Assembly: GCA_022376515.1 (NCBI GenBank) | Contig: WTXI01000020.1 | Coordinates: 248,001-312,000, forward strand | DNA length: 64,000 bases | Source: Lactifluus volemus | Lineage: Eukaryota > Basidiomycota > Agaricomycetes > Russulales > Russulaceae | Direction: 5' to 3' | In this document: one piece after another, positions 24,490 through 38,273 of the stretch | Layout: each line of letters begins with the position of its first letter | How positions within the stretch are numbered: position 1 is the first letter of the stretch | Made by a program: the position numbers and the translations under genes | The notes under the pieces: generated by a model | The model's database searches: none | What the model saw: the letters and a program-made list of their open reading frames with translations, nothing else | Told to the model about the DNA's origin: nothing

Positions 24490-26206
24490 ATGACTCTTCT
24501 TGCACCCATCATCTGCGACAACGGAACTGGCTTTTCAAAAGTAGGGTACGCAAAATCCAGTTTGACCGACGATCCAGTTTGGCACTCACCATTCTCATCT
24601 TCAACACCTTCAGCTTTGCGGGCAACTCGGATCCTTCCTTGTCAGTCCCGCGCCCCACCTACCAGGACTCTTTTTCTTTATTTTCTCACGCAAATTGTCA
24701 GCGTTTTCCCCACAGCCATTGCGACTCGTGGATCTTCTGCTCAATCAAGCAGATCGGGACCCACACCGCCAGCAAAGCCTGGCCACCTTGCCTCGAAGCG
24801 CGGGGTGGAAGACCTCGACTTTTTCATCGGAGACGAGGCGTTGGCCAATGCAAAGACGCCAGGATACGGTGTTTCCTATCCGATACGCCATGGGATGATC
24901 GATAATTGGGATTACATGGAGCGCTATTGGGAACAGACCATCTTCAAGTACCTCCGCGCGGAGCCTGAGGACCACTACTTCCTTCTGGTCAGTTCCGATT
25001 TATATACAGTTTCCTCTCGCCCGCTGAGCTCACCCTTTTGTTCATGGTGTCGCTCGCTCGCGTAGACCGAGCCTCCTCTGAACCCACCCGAGAACCGCGA
25101 GCAAACGGCCGAGATTTTCTTCGAGTCTTTCAACATCCAAGGGCTATACATCGCCGTCCAGGCCGTGCTGGCGCTCGCCGCATCTTGGTCTTCGAATCGC
25201 GTCTCGGACCGCACGCTTACCGGCACCGTGATCGACTCGGGCGACGGCGTGACGCACGTCATTCCTTGCGCCGAGGGCTACGTCATTGGCAGCGCCATCA
25301 AACACATCCCGATCGCCGGGCGCGACATTACGCAGTTTGTGCTCAACTTGATGCGAGAACGTGGCGAGATGGCACAGGTGCCGCCCGAAGACCAGCTCAA
25401 GGTCGCCGGGAAGGTCAAGGAAAATTACACGTACGTGTGCCAAGACATCGTCAAGGAGTTCAGAAAGTACGACGTGGAGCCTTACAAGTATTTCGAGCGG
25501 TTTGATGGCGAACACTCAGTGACGGGTCGCGTAAGATGGCACCCTTGATCGTCCGCAGCAGCTCACTTCTTTTTTTTTTCAACAATAGCAATACTCTGTG
25601 GACGTCGGTTACGAGCGTTTTCTCGCCCCTGAGATGTTTTTCAATCCAGAGATCTACTCCTCCGACTTTTTGACACCCCTTCCGGAGATCGTCGATAGCA
25701 CCATTCAATCTTCCCCAATTGATGTTCGTCGGGGCTTGTACAAGGTATATTCATGTCCTTTCATTCAAGCCTCTTTAATTAATGGTTTTTTCTTTACAAA
25801 GAACATCGTACTGTCGGGGGGTTCAACGATGTTCCAGCACTTTGGTCAGCGACTGAAGCGCGATCTCAAACAACTGGTCGACCGCCGATTAGAGGCAAGC
25901 GCCATCTCGAGCGGAAGCGTACAGAAGGTTGGCGTACATCACTTGATAACTTCCTTTATGCTCATCATTTTTTGCAGTCGTCCGGTGTTGAGGTCGATGT
26001 CATCTCTCACAAACGTCAGAGATATGCAGTATGGTATGGTGGTTCTCTCCTCGCCTCCCTCGTGAGTGAAATCTCTGCGACTGTGCAAAGGGTTGCTAAT
26101 GCTAGTAACAGCCCGAGTTTTATCTTCTTGCCACACCAGGGCACAGTATGACGAGATTGGACCGAGTATCGGACGTCGTTACAAGATCTTCGGCAGTGCG
26201 ACTTAG
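24490..26206 (+). CDS. ARP3: Actin-related protein 3 (ARP2/3 complex)
   Basis: Nucleating subunit of the ARP2/3 complex that makes branched actin at endocytic patches. Start at 24490 ([19 protein letters not shown]); exon 1 ends KVG and joins FAGNSDPSF. Then [163 protein letters not shown], and the end [18 protein letters not shown]. Six or so GT-AG introns. One base is missing near 26129, between PEFY and CHTRAQY. The nucleotide-binding signatures (DNGTG, DSGDG, SGGST) are intact. Confidence 0.95.
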
Positions 26207-26332
26207 ATGTATGTAGTTTGTACCATTGAATTACTTGTGAAGCTTCAATTCCTTGGTGAGGGTGAAAGATTGGGAATTGCACAGGGCTCGCTACCGGCCG
26301 AAGAATCATGATTATTACAATAGTGCATGATA

Positions 26333-27678
26333 TTATTGGATGAGTATCATCCATGCCAGAACGAAATAGAACAACCTGCGGAAGTTCGTGAGAGCGCTGT
26401 CTTTGCAGCACGACCCTGTTTGACATACAGTAATGGATAAACAGCGAGCAGAATACGTTGAGGCTCTATTTTCGTTCCATCGAGGAAATTGGCAGAAGCT
26501 GAAAAACGTTAATATTTCATGGGATGGAGGTGAGTGGTCAGCATACCCCATATACACCAGGCCCAGGCGAGGATGGCGACAGGAGCACGGATATAAATAG
26601 TGCGGACAAAGCACGAGAAGAGGGCAGCGATGTCCAAGGGAGCCACGCAATAGCCAAGGGCGCATAACCCTTGGAAAAATGACCTGACGGCCCAGCTCTT
26701 AAAACACAAAGGGTCGAACGAGATTTGCAAAGGAACCTACACCCGTCCGCCGAGAAGCTAATACAACACAAAGACTGTTGAGAAAGATGTTGAAAGGAGA
26801 AAAAAAACTGGTTCGCTGCCTACCTTGGCCTGAATCGTCACCACTAAAGCTCCGACGCACACGATCACGATGACAGAAGTGAAAACGCCTAGTGATTGCT
26901 TCGTTGGTGCCTGTGTGTTGTCCAAACGTCGTCTGTGCGTAGTAGACAAAGTGGATGAGAGGACACTGACATTGATGCTTAATAGGATGCCCAGCGTCAG
27001 ACAGAGGATGAGGGGTCCCCAAAGGTCCCAATCTCTGGTAAAATAAAAAAAAGTATAAAAAAATTGGTGGTCCTGGTTACTCGCGGCTGACCACAAACCT
27101 GAGCACCTCTCTTCCGGCGCCCTTACGCATGGGGTACAATACCTGTACTAGCTTGTTGTAGATGGACAGCAGATCGCGACCCTGCGTACGTACGTGTCAG
27201 TTAAACCAGTTAAGACTCGAGAATGCTTAGATTATACAATGGTCGCGGTGATGGGTTCATCGAGGGTATCTACTTCACCATAACTGGAAAGCGAAGATCC
27301 TTTTGAGAAGAGAAGGCATCGCATGAGAAGCACTCGCGCGTACCGTGTCTCGACCTGCATACCACCAAAACTTTTACGTGTGGAGGAGACTCTTGGGGCA
27401 TTACTAGGAGTAGCGATATTTCCAGTTACTGCTGGAGGTGGTGGAGGGCCAGGGGATGCCACACGCTCTGCGGCGCGTCCTTTGCCCTTGTCCGGCGTAG
27501 GAAGGAGGGGGGTCCCAGCACCGAAGCCAGGAATGTCTTCGTCATTCAAGTCATCGTCGCTATCGTCTTGGAGAAGTTGGTGATTAGCTCATACAAGGTA
27601 TCCTAGCATTCCCCCTTTGTTTCTTTACGCACCTGCAGGGATGTATTGAGCCGTCGGTGCTGGTGGAGCGGATGCCAT
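26333..27678 (-). CDS. YIP4: YIP1-domain Golgi membrane protein, YIPF6/Yip4-like
   Basis: Five-helix Golgi membrane protein that binds Rab GTPases in ER-Golgi traffic. Start at 27678 (MASAPPAPTAQYIPADDSDD), with an acidic/proline N-terminal tail. The pre-membrane block EVDTLDEPITATIV and RDLLSIYNKLVQVLYPM is typical. Helices: DLWGPLILCLTLGILLSIN, SLGVFTSVIVIVCVGALVVT, FFQGLCALGYCVAPLDIAAL, APVAILAWAWCIW, and the end LLFYFVLAWMILIQ, reached through a short terminal intron. Frame is intact across all exons. It converges on ARP3 with only 126 bp between stops and diverges from RPT2. Confidence 0.9.
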
Positions 27679-27860
27679 ATGATGGGTTGGACTGAACAAG
27701 CGGACGAGCGGGCCGGGGCGATGCGAGCGGCGCTTCCATTAGCTTAGTCATCACAAGACTGACGCGTCGCGAGAGAGTGAAATACGCTTAACTTGAAGTG
27801 TGTTCTCTCGCAAACCTTTTCCGCCCCGCTGCTCCAATTCACATACAGAAACATTCTTAA

Positions 27861-29493
<1,633 letters not shown>

Positions 29494-29655
29494 CCTGTGA
29501 TAGTTTGCATACATACCATACTCATTACTCGTTTCAATAATTTAATCTTTCTTTTGACACTCGGTAAAGTTGACCTTGACACGTGAAATCGCGGTCACCG
29601 TCCGTATACCGGGTCATGCTGTCAATCCCGTAATCCATTCTTTCTCACTACTACC

Positions 29656-32076
29656 ATGGGCCGCCCAGCAGGCAATAGTAGCGTCAATAACGAGAGTCTT
29701 ACCGTTCTCGACAACCGAACTGGCAAGACTTACACTATTCCGTACGTCCCGCGTGGCGATTTTGTGAAAGGGTAGTAGAGAGGCTGAAACGAGTGTAGGA
29801 TCAAGGACAACACAATATCCGCCACGGCCTTCAAGTCGATCGCTGCACCGTTCAGGCCGGGTGAACCTGTAGAGAACGAGACGCCAAAGGGTCTCCGCGT
29901 GTCCGACAAGGGCTTCCTCAACACTGCCGTCATCCAGAGCCAAATCACGTATATCGATGGTGAGGCCGGCGTCCTGCGCTATCGCGGCTACCCGATCGAG
30001 CAGCTCGCCCAGCGCTCGACTCACCTCGAGTCGGCGTATTTGCTCATCTATGGAACGCTGCCGAGCGAGAGGCAGCTGAGGTTGTTCGAGAGCGAGGTCA
30101 TGTCACACTCTTTTGTTCATGCGGACGCAGAGAACTTTTTTCGCTCTTTCCGGTGCGCCCGCTCTGTTCGTACGTGCTATGTGGTATGGTAGCTGATGGT
30201 CGCTTTCCAGGTATGACGCGCACCCAATGGCAATGCTCACGAGCGCGTTTGCGTATCTTGGATCGTACTATAGCGAAGCGAACCCCTCGTTGCAAGGTGC
30301 GTCGCCCCTTTGCTCAACCGACATGGGTACAATGAACTGTATGCATATAAGGCCAGAAACTCTTCACGAAAGGTGACGCTGCCTCGCTCGCAAACATGGA
30401 TAGGCAGATTTTTAGGATCATCGGGAAGGCTACAACGCTCGCCGCGTACGTGTGCACTTCCCGCGTCTCGATACGACTAGAGCTTTTTCATATACAGAAT
30501 GGCCTACCGTGTCCGCCAGGGACGTGAATTCGTCACGCCGCCCGCGGGACTCTCGTATACAGGACAGTACGTCCCTCTACGCGGTCCTCTGCTCTCTGTC
30601 CTGGTTCATGTCCCCGCAGGTTCCTATACCAGATGGATCACCTTGGCCAGATAGACTACAAGCCGTCCCCCGTACTCGAGAAAGCACTTGACGTTCTGTT
30701 TCTTCTGCATGCAGACCATGAACTCAACGCGAGTTGTACAACGGTGTTGCAAACCGGCAGCTCACTCGTAGACCCATATTCTGCGATTGCGTCAGTAACA
30801 TCTGTAACCTCGTCAGTGTTGTAGCTGACGTGTGGTTTGATGCGCCGAAACAGGGCAGGATGCGCGTCTTTATAGTGAGTTTCTTGCTTTATGCTGTAAG
30901 AAGTTGCGTTGATATATCCTGGTTTGTAGTGGTCCCCTTCATGGTGAGCTGAAAATATATATCATTCCTAGCTTCTTAATCAACTGGGAACCCAGGCGGT
31001 GCCAATGAAGCAGTGATTCGGATGCTCATCTCGATTGGGCGGTGTGTGACTCTTTCCCATATCCATATCAATTCCGTCCTGTGAACAGGCTTGGATAGGC
31101 CCGAGGATGTTCCATCATTTTTGGAAGCTGTGAAGCGACGCGAAAAAGTGCTCTCGGGTTTCGGTCACCGGTGAGCGTAATGAACCAGCTGCTCAAACAA
31201 AAGGCCCAACCGATGCGGTGTTACAGAGTGTATAAGACCTCCGACCCTCGGTCTTTCATTATCCGAAAAACGGCAGACGAGGTGTTCAAAGTGTATGATT
31301 ATTGCGTGCTGCGGGGACCCACAAGTCACTAAATATGTCTCATAGGACTGGAAAGGATGAGTTGTTGGAAATAGCAATGGCACTTCATGACGCTGCGATC
31401 AAGGACGAATACTTCGTGAAGCGTCGATTGGCACCAAATGTAGACTTTTGGTACGGAATATCTATCCCTTATTTGGCTAAACCATCGCTCACTCTCTGTT
31501 GTAGGAGGTAAGCCTGGTTAAGCTCTTTGTGTTAGGGATCGTTGTGATTGAGGGTGTCCTTCAACGTGTAGCGGCTTAATCTATCGAGCCATGGGTGAGT
31601 GGCCCGCCATTTGAAATTTTATACTAGGCGTTTAGTCGACCCTCAGGTTTCCCCCTTGATTTCTTCCCTGTTCTCTTTGCCGTGCCGCGCGTGGTGGGTT
31701 GGTTGGCCCATTGGCGGCAGGTCAAGTTTTCCTACAATCCAGATGCTTCATTGTGTTGACTTTCTTCACAGATGATGCTCCAAGAGAGCGGCGTGAAAAT
31801 TTGGCGTCCTCGTCAGGTACGGGTGCTGAGTCGTCGCCTTGGCAAGCCCATTGACATTACCGTCAGGTTTACGTTGGCTCGAGCAAGCGAGATTATGTTC
31901 CCATTAGGGAACGATCAATTGTTCGGGGGTTAAAGGCTGAGCCATTACCCGTTCCTCATTCCGGGTGCGTTTATCATTGTGTAATTCTTTTCCCTCGGAC
32001 TCCATAATTTCTCATCGGTTTCAGGATAAGCAAGCGCACTGTGCTGGCCGAATTCATGGGAAAGAGCAAGTTGTAA
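29656..32076 (+). CDS. CIT2: Citrate synthase, peroxisomal type (C-terminal SKL)
   Basis: Condenses acetyl-CoA with oxaloacetate; the peroxisomal form feeds the glyoxylate cycle. Start at 29656 ([20 protein letters not shown]) with no obvious mitochondrial presequence. Blocks: [35 protein letters not shown]-type [29 protein letters not shown] (catalytic His), [35 protein letters not shown] (catalytic His), [18 protein letters not shown], and [21 protein letters not shown] 3-nt exon (31505-31507) is needed to give [13 protein letters not shown]. Near 31925 a G run is one short; with it the protein ends KSKL, a peroxisomal PTS1. More than ten short introns, all GT-AG. Confidence 0.94.
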
Positions 32077-32526
32077 AATGACATTTACCTGTATGATAGT
32101 TCACGTCTGGCTATACGTAAATTGAACGGGAACAGGTGCTGTGAGGTTTACACGCGACTGAGTCACTGAGCCGAACCAGCTTTCGATTATGTGTCATGTG
32201 ATTTGTGCCAAGATGGCATGATCGACCGCTGGGTGTACTGTATCATAGATTTTCAGTCTTGGGAGACTCAACACGAAGGCATGAACGTCCCCAATTATGG
32301 ATGACACGACGAACTATTTGCGACGATTATCCGAGCGTTGCTAGGAAAGTCGGCTGTCGTCAGCTGAGCGACAACTGACAAACTTAGTCTAGACGTCATA
32401 CTCCGAGTCAGGGACCGTTTACAAGAACAAGAAAAAGTCTTGCCTTTTTTTCTTTTCTTTACCTCTCATCTCTCTCTTCCACTCTCTCCTCTATCTGCTT
32501 GCTGTGTTTGATTGTAAAAAGAAGAC
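32077..32526. promoter_or_regulatory. Intergenic region upstream of the secreted-protein gene
   Basis: 450 bases between two tandem plus-strand genes. A pyrimidine-rich tract (about 32440-32505) lies just before the next start codon and resembles a fungal core promoter. Nothing else recognisable. Confidence 0.4.
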
Positions 32527-33450
32527 ATGTTTGCTACACTCTTTTTTGCCACGCTCCTTTCTTTCTCGCTCTTCGTGCCGTTCGCGCCACCGAGTTTACC
32601 GTCGTAACCCCTCAGTTCACCCAGGTAAAACGCGTTGTGCTTGAATTTGACACACACTGCTCCTTTCATGAACCATGACATGACTGACAATACCGATGTA
32701 GTGTGCTTCTGCCCATTTCAACTGGACTGATACCGGCAAAGGCCCTTACACCGTTGCCATTGTCAATACCAGCAACCCATGCGGCGACGCGGTGTGAGTC
32801 TTTCCAAAATTCACCCACTTTTCACACACTCCTTCCCTAAATCTGACTTTTGGGGCCTCTAGTTTCGACCTAGGCGACCACCAGGGTACATCCATGACGT
32901 GGAAGGTGACCATTCCTTGTGGTTGGGACGTGACGATCTGGGTTGGAGATGCAGATGACGGTGAGGCTTGGTCCGGAAATGTACGCAACCTTTTTTATAA
33001 AAAAAAAAAACTCTGTTAGCTCGAAAGGTTTGAAGCTAACAATTTATTTATTTATTTAGATCGAAGTCGGATCGAGCGACGATCACAGCTGCCTGCCTCA
33101 AGCTCTACTCTCCGATTCCAATAACAACAATGCGGCGAGCGAGTACGTCAACAACTCTTCTCCCTTGCATGTTTTCCTCCTCCTAAGCCACTGACGTTCT
33201 TCCCCTCCCAATTTCAACTTTTTTTTTTTGGCATGAAAAAGACCGTCGAGTTCGGTTTCCTTTGCGCCAGCGGCGGCGACTACGCCCTCTTCCACCGCCT
33301 CCTCGACTCCGCTGGCAACTCGGCCAACGCCAAGTCAAGTTCTGGACCGATCGGCGGTCTCAAGAATGGTGGTGCGCCGTCCGTTCGTGAGATCCCTGCG
33401 CTGTCCTCCTTATGGGCACCATCGCGCTCGCTTTTACCTTGACGCTCTGA
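32527..33450 (+). CDS. Small secreted, probably GPI-anchored cell-surface protein
   Basis: No named function. Start at 32527: MFATLFFATLLSFSLFV is a clear signal peptide. The mature part begins TEFTVVTPQFTQCASAHFNW and continues TGKGPYTVAIVNTS, DLGDHQGTSMTWKVTIPCG, VTIWVGDADDGEAWSG and SSDDHSCL. This beta-sandwich pattern, with paired Cys, is common in secreted basidiomycete proteins of unknown role. A Ser/Thr/Pro-rich linker follows (TTPSSTASSTPLATRPTPS), then a short hydrophobic C-terminus (MGTIALAFTLTL) like a GPI signal. Three frame breaks (about 32587, 33310 and 33413) must each be bridged by one base. Five exons with short introns; the intron near 33000 holds A runs and TTTA repeats. 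Confidence 0.65.
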
Positions 33451-33872
33451 AATTCCCCCCAAAAAACCTTTTCTTCTGTGCCGACGCGTCCGTGAACGCC
33501 AATGCGTTTATACCACCAACTCGGTTGTACGACCCCATCTGGAGGGTCCACGGGTCTTCTCTGTTCCTCTACGATTTTTACATTTGGTGGTTGCTAATTT
33601 GGCAACCAATGAACGTCCGGGTGGCGATTTCAATGCCCTTTCCCCGGACCCTTGACGGTTATGTTTGGCGGGGGCATGCAGTACTCAGATATTCTTCCTT
33701 TCCATGATTTTTCATTCTCGCTCGACGCAGGATGGCGACGCATATATTTCGACAATAACTTCAAAATATTTCCATTCATATCACTTTATATAACATGAAC
33801 CTCTGTCGATCCTGGCATCGACTAGCCGTTAGAAAAGTTTGATAAACAAATCTCAAATCCCCAGGTTCGTTT
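33451..33872. other. Convergent intergenic region, no gene seen
   Basis: About 420 bases between two convergent stops. No supported coding segment. Confidence 0.4.
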
Positions 33873-35692
33873 TCAAAAGTGAGCCCCCTGTTGCCCCACC
33901 GCCAGCGATGTTGGGCGATTGTTGGTCATGAGATCGGAGTAGGAGGGACGGAATAGCGGGGCGTTGCTGGTACAGAGTACCGGTACATCTTGCGATTCCA
34001 ACCAAATGAGACGGGTGACGACTCGCTCAAAGGGCTGCATGGCACCGAGGGCCCGAGCGAGAGCCAGCCCGAACCCGGGGTGAGCAGCAAGCCGCAGCCA
34101 CCGAGCATCTGTGGATCGAGGAGCTTGTGTAGATCATCGACATCTTCCTCCTCTCCTGGAAGAGTAACCATCTAACCGGGATGTAAACGATCAGTTGCAC
34201 GTGGTATAAGCAAACAAACAAAACGCACATGCTCTGCAGGGTGGGTAATACCAAAAAGCCGTCACGGAAGGTGTCGTATTCGGCTACTTCGTCCAGCGCG
34301 TGGCGGGTATCATCCGCGTCGATGGCGCGCGAAAAGACCGGGTCATCGCGACTGCCGCACGGAACACGTTGCGCAGGCGTTGCTTGCGTTCGTCGTCGTC
34401 GCCTGCGAGCGAGGGCAAGAGCCAGTATGGCGTGCGTCCACAGCGCCACAACGGCCTGACGGACGCGGACTGCCAATCGACTACCGCGAGCTAGATGAAG
34501 GGGGATTGTAAGTAAGGAATGAGAATTGAATGGAGGGACGGGGAGGGAAGGAAACGCACGATGCGCGTGGGATCGTCCCGGGCGACTACGATGTTCTTGA
34601 GCCCAAGTTCGTGCAGGTCGAGCGCGTACCGGCCGAGCTCTGGATCTGCACCATCGAGACCTTCGCAGCGGCCCACAAGCTCGATGAGCAGCGTCACTGC
34701 ACGCTCGACGATCGCCTGCGTCTCGGCGAGCAGTGCCTGGTATTCGGCTCCGGCGGGGGCACCTTGCGTGAAGAGGGCACGAGTCGCGGCGCGCTCACGC
34801 TCGGCGCAGGCGAGGAAGTATGCGCGAGCTGTTGGGAACGGGCCGCGGTCGATCGAGAGCGCGGTACGGCCGTCAATGTAGAAGCATGGGTGGGTGAGTG
34901 GCCCAAGTGGTGGAAGAGCCGGAGGCGTAGGTGGGGGCGAAGGGACAGAGGCATCAGCAGTTCGAGGGAGGACGATAGAGCCGATGGCGGGGAAGGAAAT
35001 ATGCGACAATTCGAGCATGAATTGCGCGAGTTGAGTAACCAAGGCGTCCTGCGACTCGGTCGGGAGGTCGTCAAAGATCGTGTCAAGACGGATGCCGGAG
35101 ACCTGGAACCCAATTGACGTCATTTAGAACACCGAAGTGATGGTAAGATCGGGAGGGAGGTTGTGGGACGTGCCTTTTCGAGGAGCATGTATGCGCCACC
35201 GAGCTCGTTGGACTGATCGAGGTGATGGGCTAAGACCTTTGGCACAGGAATTGACGTCCGTTCACGAACAAATTTCATCGTCGCGATCTGTGAGGATAGA
35301 GTTCGTTAAACTAGGTCCGTATAATGACGAGAACGCGTCGGACCTCTGATTCCATGATAGAAGTGGGCATATGCGAGTCGGCAATGCGGGCGATAAGGTG
35401 ATTGCCATCCTGCATGGCGACCGAGAACGTCTGCAAGCGAGATAGAATCGATTGTCATGAACTTGTTGTGCACACGCCATGATGATGTGCTCACCCTGCT
35501 AAGTGGGTCTGGGTGACCCAAAGGATGGCGATCAACGCTTGTGGTGGACGAATAGCGGGGGACACACGCCAACGTACCTCTTCCGATGACATCGATAGAG
35601 CGAACAGGGCGGCTTAGGGTTCGCTCGACGAAGCGACCAAGAGTCTCGAGTTCATCTTCGTGGGGAAGGATGAGGGTGGGTACAACAGGCAT
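33873..35692 (-). CDS. Fungal aminoglycoside-phosphotransferase-fold (APH) kinase-like protein
   Basis: Protein-kinase-like APH family, widespread and expanded in fungi; substrates are mostly unknown and there is no reason to infer drug resistance. Start at 35692 (MPVVPTLILPHEDELETLGR). Blocks: FSVAMQDGNHLIARIADSHM (N-lobe), KFVRERTSIPVPKVLAHHLD, LGGAYMLLEK-VSGIRLDTIF, LTHPCFYIDGRTALSIDRGP, then the catalytic loop LDLHELGLKNIVVARDDPTR and the second Asp in AVVDWQSA. The intron 35103-35173 has a GC donor. The last exons change frame near 34340 and 34060, so the C-terminus (33873 or 33926) is uncertain. Confidence 0.75.
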
Positions 35693-35860
35693 ATTCTGTT
35701 GGAATGTGGGTACAGCAAGGGCACAGGATGGTGTTTAGGGGGGCAGACGAGGGGTTGGATTAAAAAAGGCTGTCGATGTGGTGGCCATGGTTGGCACGAG
35801 AGAAGTGGCACTACAGATTACATCACAAATCACAATCACACCCTTTTCATCACTTTCACC
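35693..35860. promoter_or_regulatory. 168-bp divergent promoter, APH-like gene / PCC1
   Basis: Only 168 bases lie between the two start codons, so the promoters overlap. No named element seen. Confidence 0.35.
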
Positions 35861-36312
35861 ATGTCCACAACATCAGTCCAGAATGAATGGCACAAAATGT
35901 GAGGTCACTCCTTTTTTCTAACCCGGTCTCTTTAAAATAGTGAATGTGACATGAATGATAATAATAATAATAAAAACGAAAGCTCCGTCCGTATCCCATT
36001 CGCCAATCCACAGCACGCGTCCATCGCGAAGCAGGTCATTGAGGTCGATCGCGAGCTTCAACCACATGCGGTCAAGCGCGAACTTAGACTTGACGGTGAT
36101 GTCTTGGTTGCGTACGCGCTTCAAAAACACGCCCTCGTCTTGAGGCTGATTCGTGTCCTAGGACGTTTTCCACCTTAACCGTCCGCCTCGCCCGGCTCAC
36201 TCTCAATTCTTTTCTCGAAAATATTGACCTCATTGTCCGGACCATCAGCCAGTTTGCCCATGACGCAGAGCAGAGCTCGACATCCCATTCACTGGCGCTC
36301 CCATCGGCTTAA
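35861..36312 (+). CDS. PCC1: EKC/KEOPS complex subunit Pcc1
   Basis: Dimerising subunit of the KEOPS complex, which makes t6A37 on ANN-decoding tRNAs. Exons 35861-35898, 35941-36111 and 36162-36312 give 119 aa in one clean frame: MSTTSVQNEWHKIECDMNDN, an Asn run, SVRIPFANPQHASIAKQVIE, VDRELQPHAVKRELRLDGD, VLVATFSTLTVRLARLTLNS, FLENIDLIVRTISQFA, then a polar tail. Size and the beta-alpha-beta-beta-alpha pattern match the family. It is easily missed because no single open frame is long. Confidence 0.92.
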
Positions 36313-36439
36313 TCGATATACTGCCCCACCCACCGCCCCGTGTATCTACCGCTATCCAATCGTACCTCCTTTGATTCTTCTTTCTTCTCATACACCAGTG
36401 GCTGGAGATCGTCGTCATTGTGCGCTCTCTGCCTCGTCT

Positions 36440-38049
36440 CTACTCACTAGTCGCAGCCTTCTTCTTCTGCTTCTTGCCTTCTCTCAGTTTCCTCGTTAGC
36501 AACTCCTTAAGTTCTTCATCCTCAGGTTCCTTTTCCGTCCTCACAAGCTCAGGTTTGTACCATACCGGTGGGTGCGTCAATAACGCAGGGCCACCGGAGA
36601 GTAGAGCAATCGTGAAATGAAACGCGGCGACGAACGTGTTCGGTGGGGTATACCTGGTCGATTTGTCAGTATCAGGGCTTTCATCAAGTCCAGGAAAGAA
36701 ACGCACACAACTTCGTAGGGTTTAACCAGACTATGTTGCACGGCTTCCTGCAGCCCCATACGCGCCCGTTTCTCGTCATCTAACACACGTACATTGAACG
36801 GGAACGGCCCCGCTTTTTTCTGCACTTCGAGAACACTGCACGTGACGTTTTCATCTTGAGTTGGTACGACACCGTGTGATCGCGTTGATAGATCGTTGTT
36901 CGCGATTCTTCCAACCGCGCCTGCAACAAACGTGTGGTTACGATAAGTGAAAGGACAGAAAAAAAAGGATTTATACCTTGCCATCTTCACCCGAAGATAT
37001 GAGAATGTCAATCCCATACACTTCACCCTCCGCAAACGTAACCGTCTCGAAATCCCTCCTCTGCCCCTCGGTCGGATTGAGAATGATCCGTTTCTTCCCA
37101 TCGATCACATTTTGTGTCTGTTGGCACGACAGCATACCTATCCGTGCGCGCATCTATCAGCCTTCACAAGAACGAACGACGGGGACAAAGTGGCACAGCA
37201 AAGAAAAAAAAGAGTGAAAGGGCGTACCTTCTACGGCCTTGCAACCCCACTCGGCAGCCACTTTGCTCACCGCCTCGGTGACCTGCCAATTCTTATTACC
37301 CACTCGAACGAGACGCATCGCGACCTCGGCGGCGGTCCACGCGGCGCGCAGCGCGTCCGCACGCCGACCCGTAACGGGACTCTCCGGCGTCGCACCGACG
37401 ACGATCGTCTCTGCCGTGATGGCGGCGAAACCGTCAATGTGGGCGCCCAGGTGCACTTTGACCACGTCACCCTTGGCTAGCTTTTGTGCCGAGAGCGGGT
37501 CCGAACTGGTAAAAAAAAACAACAACAGAAAACGAACGTGAGCAAAAGGGCTTCTTTTTTTTTCTTATTGTTTGGAGTGGGAAGGAGTTGAAAGAGAGAA
37601 AAAAACGCACGCGAGAGGCGAAAAGTGCGCAACGCAGTTGTTGACTGAGATACATGTTGGGAACGCGAGGCCTGTGCACAGATAAAAAGAAAGATATAAG
37701 AAAAAGTGAAAAGGGATACGGGCAGGGTGTGAGGACCTTTGGGGACTTTGACTCCCTTCACGGATTTGTTGTATATGAGGCTGGTGCCTTCCTCGATGAG
37801 TTTGTCGCCCTCGACGCAGAGATCCAAGACATTTGCACCCTCCACGCATGACTCGACGAGGTTTTTCATGGCATTGTTGACGACCTCAGCCGCATCCTAT
37901 ACCATCCAGTCAAAAAGAAGATTATCCAAAAAAAAAATGAATGAGCGACTAAAGGCTCGGACCTTATATTTGGTGATATCGGCCTCAGCGGTCGATCGTG
38001 GCTTTTCTGGGGCAGCAGGTGTCGGGGTAGTCTTTTCAGAGTCTGACAT
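36440..38049 (-). CDS. PA2G4: PA2G4/EBP1 (Cdb4-like), methionine-aminopeptidase-fold protein
   Basis: Ribosome-associated protein with the pita-bread fold of Met aminopeptidase but without activity; involved in ribosome biogenesis and growth control. Start at 38049 (MSDSEKTTPTPAAPEKPRST). Blocks: KYKDAAEVVNNAMKNLVES, GANVLDLCVEGDKLIEEG, GLAFPTCISVNNCVAHFSPL, LAKGDVVKVHLGAHIDGFAA, DALRAAWTAAEVAMRLVRVG, TVTFAEGEVYGIDILISSGE, GPFPFNVRVLDDEKRARMGL and the basic end REGKKQKKKAATSE. The Lys-rich tail is the RNA/ribosome-binding end. Introns are GT-AG and the frame is intact. Confidence 0.94.
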
Positions 38050-38273
38050 TGTTTTTAAATCGAATCGAACGAGTTTGACGATGAGAAAAAGGCAGAATGA
38101 GTTGGATGATTTTCAAAGTTTTGATGAGATTAATGATTAGATTCGTGAGACCTGATTAGGATATGATATTCGAATCGAATTCAGCAAAAGTGTAAAAATG
38201 AGTGTGCAAGTAATAATGCAGTCAGATGATAAATGATATAATGCAACCATCGGAGACCTGCTTCCTTTTAGAC
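38050..38273. other. Intergenic: PA2G4 upstream, methyltransferase 3' flank
   Basis: 224 bases between tandem minus-strand genes; must hold the PA2G4 promoter. Nothing further seen. Confidence 0.35.

Noticed and set aside
24541..24610. GC donor for the first ARP3 intron
   Set aside because: A GT donor two codons earlier (after KVG) joins to FAGNSDPSF in frame, so no GC-AG intron is needed.
34519..35117. Plus-strand frames opposite the APH-like gene
   Set aside because: GC-rich antisense shadows; the minus strand has the APH catalytic loop and good splice sites.
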